Numbered from the stretch's first letter, positions 11,496-23,989 are shown. The stretch is 64,000 bases of DNA from Cristatella mucedo (GCA_009760855.2 WPIO01000030.1:897001-961000); one strand, 5' to 3'. A program made the numbers and translations. Notes: a model not told the origin generated them from the sequence alone.

Positions 11496-11872
11496 ATGGA
11501 GCTTGCGAAATTTCACGCATAACAAAAATAGAAACTACAGAGTTTGGGTAGTTTTTAATGGAATAAGAACGCATTATATATTGGTGACTTTATATCACTC
11601 ATGAAGTTATTACGGCCAGAAGAAACGGTGAAATCACCTATTATGGTAATTATGCTTCAAAACGCGTAAACGTAAAAAAGACTGATCAAGCGATAATAGC
11701 CTAACCACTCAAGTAAACTAATTGTAAAAGGCTAGTGTCAATCTTATCTTAATACTTTTTCTTGGCAAGGATACACTCTTACCTAATCCAAGTTTATTTC
11801 GTAACTGAGGTTATCTTCTTTCCCATAAAAAGTCATTTCCTGGTTTTTCAAGGATTTGTTCCGCGTTTTTAA

Positions 11873-12106
11873 TTAGAATTTTTTTATTTTCAGATGTGTA
11901 GAACAGCGTTTCGTGTCTTTTAATGAAAGATACACTAGCACCACAGACTTATCTACCATATGCTTAAGTCCTAGTTTCTTAGCGGCTTCAACGGCTTGAC
12001 GCAAAACGATCTTGTTTGTAACTGATTTAACGGAAGAGTCCAGGAATGCCAACGCGTTGAGGTAGTCTGCGCCATAGGCAGTTTCTTTGAGTTGCAGCCT
12101 AAGCAT
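11873..12106 (-). CDS. Unrecognised 77-codon frame
   Basis: A minus-strand frame with a protein-like composition ('KIVLRQAVEAAKKLGLKHMV') and no recognised family. It may be a further piece of the virus-like region beyond the LINE-A tail, since the surrounding AT-rich composition continues to about 12290, or a chance frame. Confidence 0.25.
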   Translation of the reverse strand: MLRLQLKETAYGADYLNALAFLDSSVKSVTNKIVLRQAVEAAKKLGLKHMVDKSVVLVYLSLKDTKRCSTHLKIKKF

Positions 12107-12296
12107 TAGAACACGTTAGAGCGCTGCATTCCCCCAGTTTTGGTGATAGCACACCGAATAATTTATGCAACTTTGGAACTAAAGGACATGTCAGGTACTT
12201 TAAAGACGACAAGCTTTTTTAATATGCTAGAGATTCACCAAGAAGTAATAATCGGCTTAGTTCCGTGTGTTAATTGTTGAGCACTGTGCAATGTAA

Positions 12297-12575
12297 AGTG
12301 CTTCCGTCTGTAACTGCACAAAGCCACAAAGACTATTAGGATGCTACACAGGAGAGTTTTGTGTTGGGCACTCACAGCCTAAGCGGCTTTCGGTACGAAT
12401 TCGTAAGCCAACAGACTACGACTCACTCAACCAAGAGAAAGTGGGAAGCATAGCAGAGTCAGGAGAGCAGTTGAGGTAGTGAGTAGCAGGGAAGTAGCAG
12501 CTCAGGACCACTGGAAAGGATGAGCCATAGTCGGCAGCAGGAGAGTAGCTGTCTTTGCGTAAGAATCCTGGAAGC
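12297..12575 (-). mobile_element. Older LINE-B, 3' portion (split by a younger LINE-B)
   Basis: The minus-strand 3' end of LINE-B is diverged from the copy next to it. Homology runs from the 3' terminus near 12297 to 'GGATTCTTACGCAAAGACAG' on the minus strand and stops near 12575, inside the 'LWNSLPQFLRN' block. It continues at 13797. Confidence 0.8.
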
Positions 12576-13796
12576 GAGTTAATGTAATGTGTATCTCCGT
12601 CAGTAACTCCACAAAGTCAAAAAGACCATGTGGGTGTTACGCAGGAGAGTTTTGTATAGCACGCTCCCAGCCTAAGCGGCTTTCGGTACGCTTTCGGTAG
12701 CCAACAGACTTCGTCTCACGCAACGAAGAGAAAGTGGCAAGCATAGCAGAGTTAGGAGAGCAGTTGAGGTAGTAAGTAGCATAGAAGTAGCAGTTCAGGA
12801 CCGCTGAAAAAGATGTGCCACAGTCGGCAGTTGGAGAGTAGATGTCGTTGCGTAAGAATTGTGGAAGCGAGTTCCACAGTCTTAGACCTGCAGAGCTAAA
12901 GCTTCTGTCGCCAACGGTCTTTAAGCGGAGGAATGGGACAGCTAATTTATTGTCCACACAGGACCTGAGGGCGCGAACAGGCTGAAACTGATGCAGCCGT
13001 TCAGCTAGGTATGAAGGAGCCAAGCCGTGGCGGGCCTTGTGGGTCAGCGTAAGAACTTTGCTCTGTATCCTTTGCTCAACCGGCTACCATCCTAGCTCTT
13101 TCAGCAAAGGTGACACGTGCTCAAACCGCTGGGACTTGAAGACCAGCCTTGCAGCCATATTCATAGTCCGCTGTAGTGGCATAATAGCTTTCTTTGGTAG
13201 CCCAGCCAAAAGGGAATTACAATAATCAAGCCGAGACAGAACTAAAGAGCTAGTTACAAGCCACTGTGGGAGACAGCTCCTAATCTTGGATAGGGATCGG
13301 ATGTGATGGCTAGCTGTAGAGGCAGTCTTCTGAATGAAGCTTTTGAAATTGAGGCAGCTGTCGAACACGACACCTAGATTTCGAGCACGTGGTGAAGGTC
13401 GCACAATAGCATCACCTATTAGAACAGCAAAGCCTTTTAATCCAGCCACACGCTTAGGGTGTCTTATGAGAAGCAGTTCGGTTTTATCGTCATTTAATTT
13501 CAGGAAGTTTTCCGACATCCAGGATCGAATATCGGCAAGGCAAGCATTCAGTTTCTCAGTTGCTGCAGCAGATTCCGACGGTTTAAATGACAAATACAAC
13601 TGAGAATCGTCAGCATAGAAGTGATATCCTTTTCCATTGGCCTTAATCACTTTTCCCAGAGGTTGCGTATAAATGGAGAACAGCAAGGGACCGAGTACAG
13701 ACCCTTGAGGGACTCCACAGGTGACCCTTCTCATGTCTGAGACCTGACCCCCACACGACACGGATTGAACACGATCAGACAAAGCGCAGTCAAGGA
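12576..13796 (-). mobile_element. Younger LINE-B copy nested in older LINE-B
   Basis: On the minus strand, the frames at 13084-13782 and 12637-13023 are nearly identical in protein to the copy at 1435-2980. They include '[20 protein letters not shown]', '[14 protein letters not shown]' and 'RLWNSLPQFLRND'. The single TAG that splits the two frames at about 13083 is at the same place as in the 1.4 kb copy. The 3' end carries the ACATT tail at about 12580-12590. The 5' truncation lies in the RT at about 13790. Confidence 0.88.
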
Positions 13797-16110
13797 CCTG
13801 CAGAGCTAAAGTTTATGTCGCCAACGGTCTTAAATCTGAGGAACTGAACGTCTAATTTATTGTCCATACAGGACCTGGGGCCACGAGGAGGCTGAAACTG
13901 ATGCAGCAGTTCAGCTTGGTATAGATGAGGCAAGCCCTGTAGGGCCTTTTAAGTCAGCGAAAGAAGGTAGCTCTCTATCTGTTGATCAACAGCAGCCATC
14001 CTTGGTTTTTTTACCAAAGGAGACGCAATGTTGAACCACTGGGATTTCAAAACTAGCCTTGCAGCCATATTTGTAGCCAACTGCTGTGGCCTAGTTGCAT
14101 TTTTCTGTAGCCCAGCCAAAAGGGAATTAAAATAATCTAGCCAAGACAGAACTAAGCGCCGGGTTAAATCTTTTGCAGGACACCGTGTAAGACAGCTCCT
14201 AATCTTATAAAATAATCTGACGTGATAGCTACCTGGAGAAACAGTCTTCTAAACGAAGCTTTTAAAATTTAGACAATCGTCAAAAACTATACCTAAGTTT
14301 TGCAAACGTAGTGACGGTCGCACAACAGCATCACCTATTAGAAGAGCAAAGCCTTGTCCTCCAGCCACATGCTCAGGGTGTCCAGTGAGCAGCATTTTGG
14401 TTTTCTCGTCATTTGGATTCAAGAAGTTTTACAATATCCAGAATCGAATGTCGACAAAGCAAGCATTCAGTTTATTAGTTGCTGCGTCAGATTGCGACGG
14501 TTTTAATGACAAATATGGCGGAGTATCGTCACTATTAAAGTAATATCCTATTCCATTGGCCTTGATCACTTTCCCAGAAGTTTAGTATAAATGAAGAACA
14601 GCAAGGGACCAAGAACAGACCCTTGAGGGACTATACAGGTGACCCATCTCGTGCGAAGAGACCTGATCCCTACACGACACGGATTGAACACGATCGGACA
14701 AGCGAGATTTGAACCACGCCAGTGCCTCGTCTGCGAGACCGATCGTTGTTCTCAATCATTCAAGTAGGATATCGCGATCAATGGTGTCGAAGGCAGCTGA
14801 TAGATCTAGCAGAGCTATGGCAGTGACAATTCCCTCACAGTTGCCACATAGAATGTCATTGTGACAATGGAGGAGAGCAGTTTCAGTAGAATGCTGCCCT
14901 CTTCAACCCCGATTGAAATGTTTCTGATGTTGTGTTTCATTCTTTTCAATGTACGCAACAAACGGCTTAGCGACCATTTTATCAATAATCTTTAAAATGC
15001 AAGGAAGAAGGGAAACTGGGCGATAGTTTTCAAGGGCCTCTGTATTAAATCCAGGCTTTTAAGTATCTTTCTAACGGTTGCCGATTTGAAGGATCTTACG
15101 TATGACCCCTTTTTCCAAAGAAGCGTTACAAATCTCGGTTTCGGCAGGGCTAAGTTGATCTTCCACTGAAGACCCCGGAGATGATATAATCTTCAGGAGA
15201 CGAGCTAGTTTTACTAGACTTTATTAAGGTAGCCAATCGCCTGCCGAACCCTCGTAACAACTTTTAAGGAACGTCACAGATTGTGATTCCACAATTGCTA
15301 CACTCAAAGAGGGTTTTATCGAGACACGAGTGTGCACAATTGCTTCAGTAAAGAAGGCTGAAAACCTTTCGGCTGAGCCGTTAATAACTGGGGAGTCAGA
15401 CCTCTTAGCGTCGGCAAGTAAATTATTTACCGTCTTATAAATCTGTTTTGGGTCCGACTGGCATGAATTAAGTTTTCGAGTGAAAAAGGAAGCACTGGCT
15501 TTTAAAGGCTTCCAGGTGTAAACTCGAAGGAAGTCTTCGAAATTGACTAGATCTGCATCAGACCCCGATTTCTTAAAACGACGTTCAAGCCTTAGCTTAA
15601 CATGGCGCATCTTTTGAAGTTTTTTGTAAATTGAAAGGAATCTCCACGACTATATGTATACGGATAGGATGGACGGGAGCAGGCTTGTCAAGAGCACTCC
15701 TGAATGTAATGTTTAATGGATCAGTAAGGGCATCAAGGCTGTCGGTCGAGTCTAACCAGATCAAGGAGACCTGCATCACAAACAGATTTCAAAAATATGT
15801 CCATGTCAATACTCTATAAGTTACGTCGCTGGACAAGTTCGACATCACCCTGTACGTACAAGGGAGCAGGAACAGTAAATGAGAGACAGAACAATGATCC
15901 GAGAGGCTCAGCGGGCACACCGCAAGGTCAGTAGGGACGACATCCCTAGTGAGTACGAGATCTAGAATATGGCCACCGACGCGGGTGGTATGATAAACTT
16001 GTTGGACCAAACCAAAATTCTTCTAACGGTCAAGAAATGAGCGGACCTGTTTATTTTGCTAACAGACTATTTTTGGCAGTGGCTAGGAAATTGTGCACCA
16101 GTCATACTTT
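13797..16110 (-). mobile_element. Older LINE-B, 5' portion (endonuclease end, linker, RT)
   Basis: A decayed minus-strand LINE-B. Reading from 16010 downwards it shows the end of the apurinic endonuclease domain ('TRVGGHILDLVLTRD' and the 'SLSDHC' catalytic block). Next comes the endonuclease-RT linker in the frame at 15224-15610 ('RRFKKSGSDADLVNFEDFLR', 'AERFSAFFTEAI'), then RT and C-terminal region with many stops down to 13797. It is the most complete LINE-B 5' sequence here, although the endonuclease N-terminus is missing. Confidence 0.82.
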
Positions 16111-16204
16111 GATACTCACCAAAGTCAGTTTCTATCTAAAGCATATGAAAATGCATACTTTTTTGTTCTAACCTGGCTGCCACTAAGGTTTCTCTAGGTG
16201 CTGA

Positions 16205-16347
16205 CAAGCTTATCTTTCCAGAAGCCTAAAGTTAATAAGGCACGATATTCCTTTTACAAGCAACCCTAAAGCACCTAGAAAAAGATTGGATTCTCTAAGG
16301 GTGCTTTATCGAGTGTGTTACTATTATTTTATTTATATTATTATAGT
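16205..16347 (+). mobile_element. LINE-A 3' tail fragment
   Basis: A plus-strand LINE-A terminal block ('CCTAAAGCACCTAGAAAAAG', 'GGGTGCTTTATCGAGTGTG') is followed by an A/T-rich ATT-type tail. The copy is diverged, with no coding part attached. Confidence 0.75.
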
Positions 16348-16860
16348 ACTACTAGGGTTGCTACATAGATCATTCGAATTTAATTGGGCCTCAAACTATG
16401 TCTTGAAAACTTATGGTAACCGTTTACTGAAAATTAACAACTTAATATAATTCATTTACTTAGCTACAGCTGCGCAGCCAGTGACCTTTCATATTTGACC
16501 CGTCATGTTTTTGAATTGTATGATAATTATTTCACAGAGCTGATTGCTAATTAAATCTCGCTAGCGTCCAACGTATTAAAGTATTACAGAATTTGCTGAC
16601 TCTTTTTTATCTAGGTTACAGTGGTTAGCAGTAGAGGCTCGAGTACTCTGCATATTAGGAGTTATGGTTGAAAGCATTTTGAATAATTTTGGATGCTTCC
16701 TCTGATATTTTTAGAGTTTTTTTTAAAGCCATATTGCTGCGAGAGGCATGCTTGAACTTGCAACACGAGCTTTAATTAAAGCAAGCGCGGTTAGGAAAAG
16801 CCAGCTGGGTCTCCATAATTCTCTGCTTACTTTTCATCTGCCTTAAACTGAATATTTCTT
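16348..16860. other. No gene recognised
   Basis: AT-rich sequence between a LINE-A tail and a LINE-B fragment. I see no convincing coding frame, RNA gene or repeat here. Confidence 0.4.
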
Positions 16861-16864
16861 GAAA

Positions 16865-18010
16865 TAAAATGCAAATTAATTCATCCCCATCTGTAACCCC
16901 ACAGAGCCACTAGAACAAAGTAGATGCTACTCAGAAATGTTTTCTTTAGCACTCACCAAGCCAACGCAGCATTCGGTGTGCGTGCAGTAGTTAATCGTCT
17001 TCAACAAAGAGAAAGTGAGAAGCATAGCTGAGTTGGGAAGGCAGTCGAGAAAGTGAGTAGCATCGAAGTTGAACCATACGGTACAGTAAGAAGTAGAAGA
17101 ACTTATATCGATGAGAAAGAATCGTGGAATTAAGTTCCACAGTCTAGGACCTGCAGAACCAAAACTTCTTGCCGCCAACAGTCTCAATAGAGAGCCATTG
17201 AAACTCCATCACCACGGAAGACATGTGGCACGACTTCTAGGAGTTGGTAACTTAAGTTGGGAACTGCTAACGTTAACGACTTAAGTTGTTAAAAGCTGTT
17301 AGCATTGAAGCCATATTCATCACCAGCTTCACTTGCCTAACGGCATTTGTGTCAAACCGGCCTAAGATGATACAGACTACAAGGAACCAAGGAGCTGGTT
17401 AAATTGTTGGCAGGCCACCTGAGTAGAACATTCATGTAAGATAATAATCGGATGCGACGACTGGTGGGGGAGGCAGTCTTCCTTATGAAACTCTTCTAAC
17501 GTTGGCGGTTGTCAAAATCACACCTAAATTTCACTCGCATGACAATGGTCGCACGACAGCACTGCCTATTAGAAGAGCAAAGTTCTCTAGTATAGTCACA
17601 TGCTTGGTGACTATCGTGAGTTATATTTAATATTTGGTTGGTTTCGGAAAACTAACTGACATCCAGGATTTATTGTTAGCAGAGCAGTTTAACAGTTTAT
17701 CAGTTGCTGCAGCACATTCCGACCATTTAAAAGACAAATACAGATGTGTTCCATCTGCAGTGAATTGATTGCCGATCCCATCGACCTAAATCACTCTTTT
17801 CAGAAGTTCTATATAAACGGAGAACAGAAAAAGACCGATAACGGATCCTTGTGGGACTTCACAGCTAGCCGGTCTGGTGGACTTGAACACCAAACAACAC
17901 GGATTTAAGACTAACTGGCTTACAGGCGAGAAGCGAACGACGCGAGGGCCTCGTTAGCGTGGCCGATCGTAGTTCTCAATCGCTCAAGTAGAATACCGTG
18001 TCAAACCGTT
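16865..18010 (-). mobile_element. Diverged LINE-B relic
   Basis: Minus-strand homology to LINE-B runs from the 3' end ('GTTACAGATGGGGATGAAT' near 16888) through the 'GSAGPRLWN' block (16927-17187). It continues through C-terminal and RT sequence to the region encoding the equivalents of 'GDRSF' and the YADD surroundings at about 17700-17850. It is the most diverged LINE-B relative in the window, with many small indels, and no long frame survives. Confidence 0.7.
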
Positions 18011-18900
18011 TCCCACGACCTCAATCAGACCTTGTCACCTCAGTGAGCTGATCATCTCAGTCAGCCGGAGCTCGGGATGAGCCGGTTACGCACTTGCATG
18101 GAAGGTTTTCGCAAGGTTTATCATGGCTCAGGAATCGTGGCTGTATTATTGAGATTTCAGTCGAGTTTCATTGCCGATTATCTTTCTGGGGTCCTCATTC
18201 GTTAATGAAACATATTTAGTTCACGTTATAATAGATAGCCGTCTATGTTCAGTCCATCACAGTTATATAGAGAGAAAGAGAGAGGAAATGCGAGAGAGCT
18301 CCACAGTATGCTGTAGCTGTGCAGGTGCTTCCATGAATGCCTCCATAAGGAGGCGTTTGTTAAATCCCTGTCAGTAGAGATGACGCCATAGGTTCATAGT
18401 ACCTTAGTGGTCTTCTGCCTTAGTGTTGCACAGGAAGCTGCTTTCTGGCACGTAGAACATTGTTCGCCGAATGATGGCTCCTGGCACAGAAACCTTGTTA
18501 GTAAGGATTGAAAAAGAAAGCAGCTGCATCCGGAGGATGTGGAACTGTTCCTGCTACGCTCTTGATAAAAGCGTTGCAGCTGAGAGTAAGCACACATTCG
18601 TTGATTTATATTCAGCCATTTTATTGAGATAAAGCAATGACTGCTTGAAATGGTTGTCGCTCGCACCTCTTCAGCCCAACTTAATCGCATGTATATAAAC
18701 GATATCAACTCAGCTTTACTGTCTTTCCAATCCAATTTTTTGCCTGTCCACAATGTCAGCTCAGTATGGGCAAGACTCGTCCAAACCTTTTTTAATAACT
18801 GAATACAAATGGTGCTCAAAACTATTAGACTAAAGAGCTCTCTTCTTTGCTTGTGTTGTATTACATTGGCTCCAGCGACGGCAGTTGATTTGAGTCTCAC
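18011..18900. other. No gene recognised
   Basis: A minus-strand frame at 18394-18900 is 168 codons long but has no recognisable domain. Its composition, rich in Ser, Cys, Gln and Leu with no conserved pattern, does not stand out from background. I treat the stretch as non-coding or unidentified repeat. Confidence 0.35.
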
Positions 18901-18904
18901 AAAG

Positions 18905-19200
18905 GCACCAGTGCGATTTTTATGGCGAACACAGCTCTCAGTTTTTTCTCTAACACATGCATATATACGCGAGCTGGTTGACTCACCGACGACAGATTAA
19001 TGGGGCTGCGGCTGGCAACATCCCCTACACCAAAGGCCGGAAGCTTTGCCGAGTCAACTGCCCAGCGACCTGCTGCAGATAAATTAGTGGCCGGACGCTT
19101 TGCAAATTATAAAAGCAGAGGCAGCAGGCCCACACGATATCTGCGACACACAAAGTCCTCATCGGACGTCGTTTTTCTTATGCGTGGGAATAAATGGCAT
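18905..19200 (+). mobile_element. Possible diverged LTR related to that at 21440
   Basis: Scattered matches to the LTR-like sequence at 21440-21790 occur in the same order: a 'TTTTTCTCTAACACA' / 'GCGAGCTGGTTGACTCACCG' section, then 'GCTTTGCAAATTATAAAAGC' followed by 'AGAGGCAGCAGGCCCACACG'. The similarity is weak and judged by eye. It could be a solo LTR of a related gypsy family or coincidence. Confidence 0.3.
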
Positions 19201-20555
19201 TTAACCTGGACATGTCTCATTCTGAACAGCGAATTTTGCCCTAACAAGTCCTAAGTGCGGGTTTTCGGTAGGCGAGTTAAGTGGATTTATCGTTTGCCTG
19301 CAAACGAGTGTGGCATTATTATATAACCACGCAGAAGCTCGTCCCCCGGTTCTCTGCGGGTGGACGGTGTAGTGCAGGGCTGCAGTGCGGTTAAAACACA
19401 AGCGGCCACAACTGGCTGCCGAAAGCAACCATTTATTGTGGGCCTGTTAGTAATGGTTACGCGCCGGCACAAGCGCTTTGCGCGGCACGCACCGGACCAA
19501 CGGAGTTAACTGCGTGAGAAATCCCGAAGCCCGACAATAAGCTACCACACGCCTGCGTCGCTAGCGAAGGTCCCACCCCGAAGGCGGACCGCTACAGCGC
19601 CTCAAGATATGAGATGCTAACCGAGTAGCCGACAGAACACAACCGCGCAGTTTAAGTTGCACTTAGCTATTCGTCGCCGTAGGTTCGACTCGCGAGGCGT
19701 AGTCTCGCATCGACTACCGAAGCTGCAGCAGCGAGCTCTGTCAGTCGTCTCGTTTATACTCTCTCTCTCTCCTCATGACCTTGAGCGTGGCTGCTACTTT
19801 GTCGGTCCCCCGCTCTTGGTGTCCGCCCTCGGCCTATTCACTTCCGCCTGTAATTTATTAGATGGCTCCTGCGCCAGCTTGCCATCCTTTCATTCTTTGT
19901 CTAATGGAGTACAGTAGTCGGTCCACATCCTGATCGCTCTTTGTCTGACCAAAGCTCCATTCTAACCTGAGCGGATCTCGCTGTCAGACTGACACTTCGC
20001 TCCACTCCTGATTAACTAATGTGTGTCCCCTACCCAATTCTACTTGGCGAGTCCGCTCGCTACGGGTTGCTCTTGGTACCCTAGTCAGACCCACTAAGGC
20101 AAGGGCTAGTGTCGCGGCTAACCTGAGAGCTGCCCCATTGCAATTCAACACTTAGGACTCTTGTGTATCCATGCAGACGGATCCTCTGAGATACTACGGG
20201 TCACGTTTTCTAATTTGTCCCAATTCCCTCTATTTATTTGACGCCACCTGGGCGGTAACATTCGCTGTCGTCGGTGCCGATGGCAGCGAGTAGGCGTTAT
20301 CCGTCAATCGCCCCTGCATCGAGTATGATCGTCCCTGCATCACCAAAGGTATTGGTCGTTTTTTAGCGAAGCAGGGCACTAGCACGTGGGTGGTGAACCG
20401 ACGTAGTCAAGCAACGTTACTTTTCTTTAATGAGGTCCTTTGTATTTTTGTTAGTACGGTAGACGGAGCATCGTAACGACGATTGCCTCTGGCGTCGGTG
20501 CTTTCCGGGCTGTCGGTCACCCATAGTCGAATGCAGCACAAGCATACTTACCTGA
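19201..20555. other. No gene recognised (GC-richer stretch)
   Basis: A GC-richer stretch with short frames only. At 19680-19695 there is a B-box-like 'GGTTCGACTC' without a matching A box upstream, so I do not call a tRNA. A short CT tract lies near 19760. Confidence 0.35.
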
Positions 20556-20559
20556 GTCG

Positions 20560-21412
20560 ATGAAGCTTTGCTATTGAAACTGAATGACGTAAAAACCGAG
20601 CTGCTGCTCATAGGCCATCTTAAGTGTGTGGCTGGATTTAAAGGCTTTGCTCTTATAATAGATAATGCTGTTGTGCGACCATCACCACGTGCTCGAAATT
20701 TATATGCCGTTTCCCACAACTGCCTAAATTTTAAAAGCTTCATTCAGAAGACTGCTTCTACAGCTAGCCATCGCGTCCTATCCCTATCTAAGATTATGAG
20801 CTGTCTTCCACTGTGGCTTTCAAAATATTTAACTAGCTCCTTAGTTCTGTTTCGGCATGACTATTTTTGTCTTCCGGCTCAGCTACCAAAGAAAGCAACT
20901 AGGTCACTGCAGCTGGCTATGAATATGGCTGCAAGGCTAGTTATGAAGTTCCAGAGGTTTGACCATGTGTTTCCTTAGCTAAAAGAGCTAGGATGAATGC
21001 CGATTTATCAACGGATAGAGAGCCAGTTCTTACGCTGACCCACAAGGCCCGCCACGGCTTGGCGTCTTCGGACCTAGCTGGACTGCTGTATCAGTTTGAG
21101 CCTCTTCGCGCCCTCAAATCATGTGTGGACAATAAGATAGCTGTTTTATTCCTCCGCCTAAAGACCGTTGGCGACAGAAGCTTTTGCTCTGCAGGTCCTT
21201 CACTGTGGAACGCGCTTCCACAATTCTTACGCAACTACAACCACTCTCCTGCTGCCGACTATGGCTCATCTTTTTCAGCGGTCCTGAACTGCTAGTTCGG
21301 CGCTACTCACTACCTCAACTGCTCTCCTGACTCTGCTATGCTTTCCACTTACTCTCCTGCGAAACATGCACTTAGTCATTATGGTTTTGTGGAGTTACAG
21401 GCGGAGGTACAT
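20560..21412 (+). mobile_element. LINE-B copy, 5'-truncated
   Basis: The plus-strand frames 20568-20978 and 20993-21295 encode the RT end and C-terminal domain of LINE-B ('LKLNDVKTELLLIGH', 'RPSPRARNL', '[16 protein letters not shown]', 'ALPQFLRNYNHSP'). A TAG near 20976 and small indels break the frame. The 3' end is present ('GTGGAGTTACAGGCGGAGGT', near 21390) with a short A-rich tail. Confidence 0.85.
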
Positions 21413-21439
21413 TAAAAAACTCATAGTAGTGGCTCAGGC

Positions 21440-21800
21440 GGCGGCAGCTCACGTGGGAGTCTCACGGAGACACAGCGTGCGATCGTAAGCGAAGCGATTA
21501 ACGAAGCTTTCTCTTTATTACTCTGGTAGCGTACATGTACAAGAGCTCGGTGAATCGCAGCAGACGACAAGAAATATAACATACATTAGCGGCCTAAGGC
21601 TGCGCTCCGTCAATAGCTTAACTATTGGTCACAGGTGTGGCATTACATGAGTGTCAAGGCGCTTCGCTAATTACAACAGCAGAAGCCGCAGACACACAAA
21701 ACCGCTTTCAACTATCAAGCTAGATTATATAGTGAATTAGTCTGTTGTTGGGTTCGCCTGACTTAACCAGCCAGCGATCTCGTCCGTCCAAAAACTGACC
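21440..21800 (+). mobile_element. LTR-like sequence at the left of the gypsy relic
   Basis: The block contains 'GTGGGAGTCTCACGGAGACA', 'GAGCTCGGTGAATCGCAGCA', 'GACGACAAGAAATATAACAT' and 'TTCGCTAATTACAACAGCAG'. An inverted, diverged copy of the same blocks lies at 25155-25380 plus 25695-25800. It lies directly upstream of Ty3/gypsy coding remnants, which supports an LTR. LTR termini and a primer-binding site could not be fixed by eye. Confidence 0.6.
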
Positions 21801-22399
21801 CATATTTTAGTAGACCCTCACGAGATAGCGTGGTAGCCGTTTGCCGACCGGTTCCGGTTCCACAATAAACGTCATCTGTCGGAGCCGTCTTTTACTGTGC
21901 ACTACTACACGCTCGAACTTAACAGTGGTGATAAGCAGAATTTTTGTTGACTCGTGGCAACCCGCGAAGGCTTCACCTCGTTTGATGAGGAAAGACACAC
22001 AATCGGCGACTACCTATATATGTTCGTACAGCGCTTGCTATTTCAGGAGCTTTCGGACCGCCTTATGCCGATACCACTTGACATTGCTGTGACTTCAAGT
22101 TCCACTGTCGTTATCAAACACCAGGTGAAACAGCTAGAGAATTTTCAGCCGCCTTGCATCTTTTGCCCCAGGATTGCGGATTTAACCAATAATGACCAAA
22201 AGCTCTGCGAAATCAGCTGAAATCATGAAATCATGGTATGCGGCTTTTCGTGAGATGCTACTCGGCAAAAGCTTAGACATTGAAAAGTCCTACACCGGAG
22301 ATATCGTTACACATTGCGAAAGCGGCGGACGTAAGACGTCGTCGTTGTTGTTCATTCTTCGAGAATTGTGACCCACAAATCGTGCACGATACGGGTCTA

Positions 22400-22520
22400 T
22401 TTTGAAGGAACACCCGTTTCACATGAAATACGACACAGGATCGAGCATTTCTACACTGTCCTTGCACGATTATAAGCGAGTCTGTCCTTATTTCGCCCGA
22501 GAGACCCTGTTAGTATAATT
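22400..22520 (+). pseudogene. Gypsy aspartic protease fragment
   Basis: The catalytic signature 'YDTGSSISTLS' is encoded at about 22429-22461, with Asp-Thr-Gly of retroviral-type proteases intact. Surrounding frames are broken. It would process the Gag-Pol polyprotein in an active element. Confidence 0.7.
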
Positions 22521-23039
22521 CATCCTCCGACTACATACCAAAGAAAAAAGGTCCAGGCTTGACTTTTTGTCCTCACCGGAACCGAAGTACCTCTGTTCTG
22601 CAGAGAATAGATGATGTATTTCAATCTTGACCGGCTAAATGGTTTCTGTGAACTTACTGGCTGAGCATCGAGAGCTTGACGCTCTTCTAACGCAGCATGA
22701 CGATCTTTTCCACCAGACGCTGGCTTGATAAGTTCAGCAGTGCAAGGCAGAGCTGCATGTTCGGAAAAGTGCTGCACTCATGCACATCAAATATCGAGCT
22801 GAGCCATTTGCAATGCGCGAGAAGGTAGAGGCCGAGCTACACAAATTGCTCTCTGGTGGGTCATTTCGCGAGTCGAGAAGAGTGAACGGGCGACTCCAGC
22901 AGTGCCAGTGTGTACGCAAGACGGTTAAATCCACATTTGCCGGAAGGGGGCTACAAAGCGACGCTAAACTGTCAGCTACTAATTGACTCATTCCAAAGCC
23001 TTAAATAGACCACTTACAGGAGATACTAAATGGCAGAAC

Positions 23040-23275
23040 CTATTTTGAAAGTTGGACCTATTACGTCCATTTATGCAGTTCAAACTTGATGAAGTGTCCA
23101 AAGCTTTTGTTGCCATTACTATGTACAAGGGTTTGTTTAAATACAACCACTTGCCGTTTGGTATTGCCATCGCTCCCGCTATTCATCAGAGGGCGGTGGA
23201 TCAAATGCTGTATGGCCTGCCTGTTGTATTGAGCTACCAGAATGGCATTTTTTGACAAGAAAGGATTAAACATCG
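23040..23275 (+). pseudogene. Gypsy reverse transcriptase fragment with lost catalytic Asp pair
   Basis: The frame 23052-23255 carries 'FMQFKLDEVSKAF', 'GLFKYNHLPFGIAIAPAIHQ' and 'VDQMLYGLPVV', the typical Ty3/gypsy RT blocks. The expected Y-x-D-D catalytic box reads 'YQNGI', so both aspartates are replaced. A TGA follows immediately. The copy is catalytically dead even before its frame shifts are considered. Confidence 0.8.
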
Positions 23276-23989
23276 TGTTCTTACAACCATCTATTATATA
23301 CTTTCGGTATCAAATGAACACAAACGGCATACACCCCACGGAGGACAAAGTTGCAGCTATAAAAACGCCCGCCGCTTATGAACGTCAGTCGCCTCCTGCA
23401 TAGTACTATCACAGGTTCTAGCCAAATCTTTCACATGTATTGCACCGCTTGCACGAATTGCTACAAAAGCAAGGCTTGTGGCCATGGATTGTTTGTTGCC
23501 AATAGGCCTTCACAAAGCTTAAGGTGACGTTTAGCTCTGAAAGCCTCCTGGCGGTAAAAAACCCTAGTGAAATGCTCGAGCTACCTTGCCACGCGTCATC
23601 TTAGGGACTTGAGACCATTTAATCTCATCGGTTGGCCGACGGCCAGTAGAGGCCCATCGCCAACGCCTACCGTACGCTATCCACTAGCGGGAAATACTGT
23701 TGGGCTTTAACCATTTTGCTACGCCTCCTGCGACCACGCTAACGGTTCGGGCATTGCTCCGAGGCGACTCAGCAGTCTCTGCAGCTTATGATACAACGAT
23801 GAAGGATAGCCGGCCAGAAATCCTTCACCGCCCATGATCCAATACTTCAATTGCAGACAGGAGCTGGCAATACATGATGGATGTCTGCTTCGGGGCACGA
23901 GACTAGCCATACCCGCTTCCCTCGTAGCTGCCCTCATTGCAACCAAGTGAGGCAGGCACCGCCAGCAACCGCAGAAGTGGATTGACCTA

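Noticed and set aside
19680-19700. tRNA-like B box
   Set aside because: There is no matching A box or stems at the right distance.
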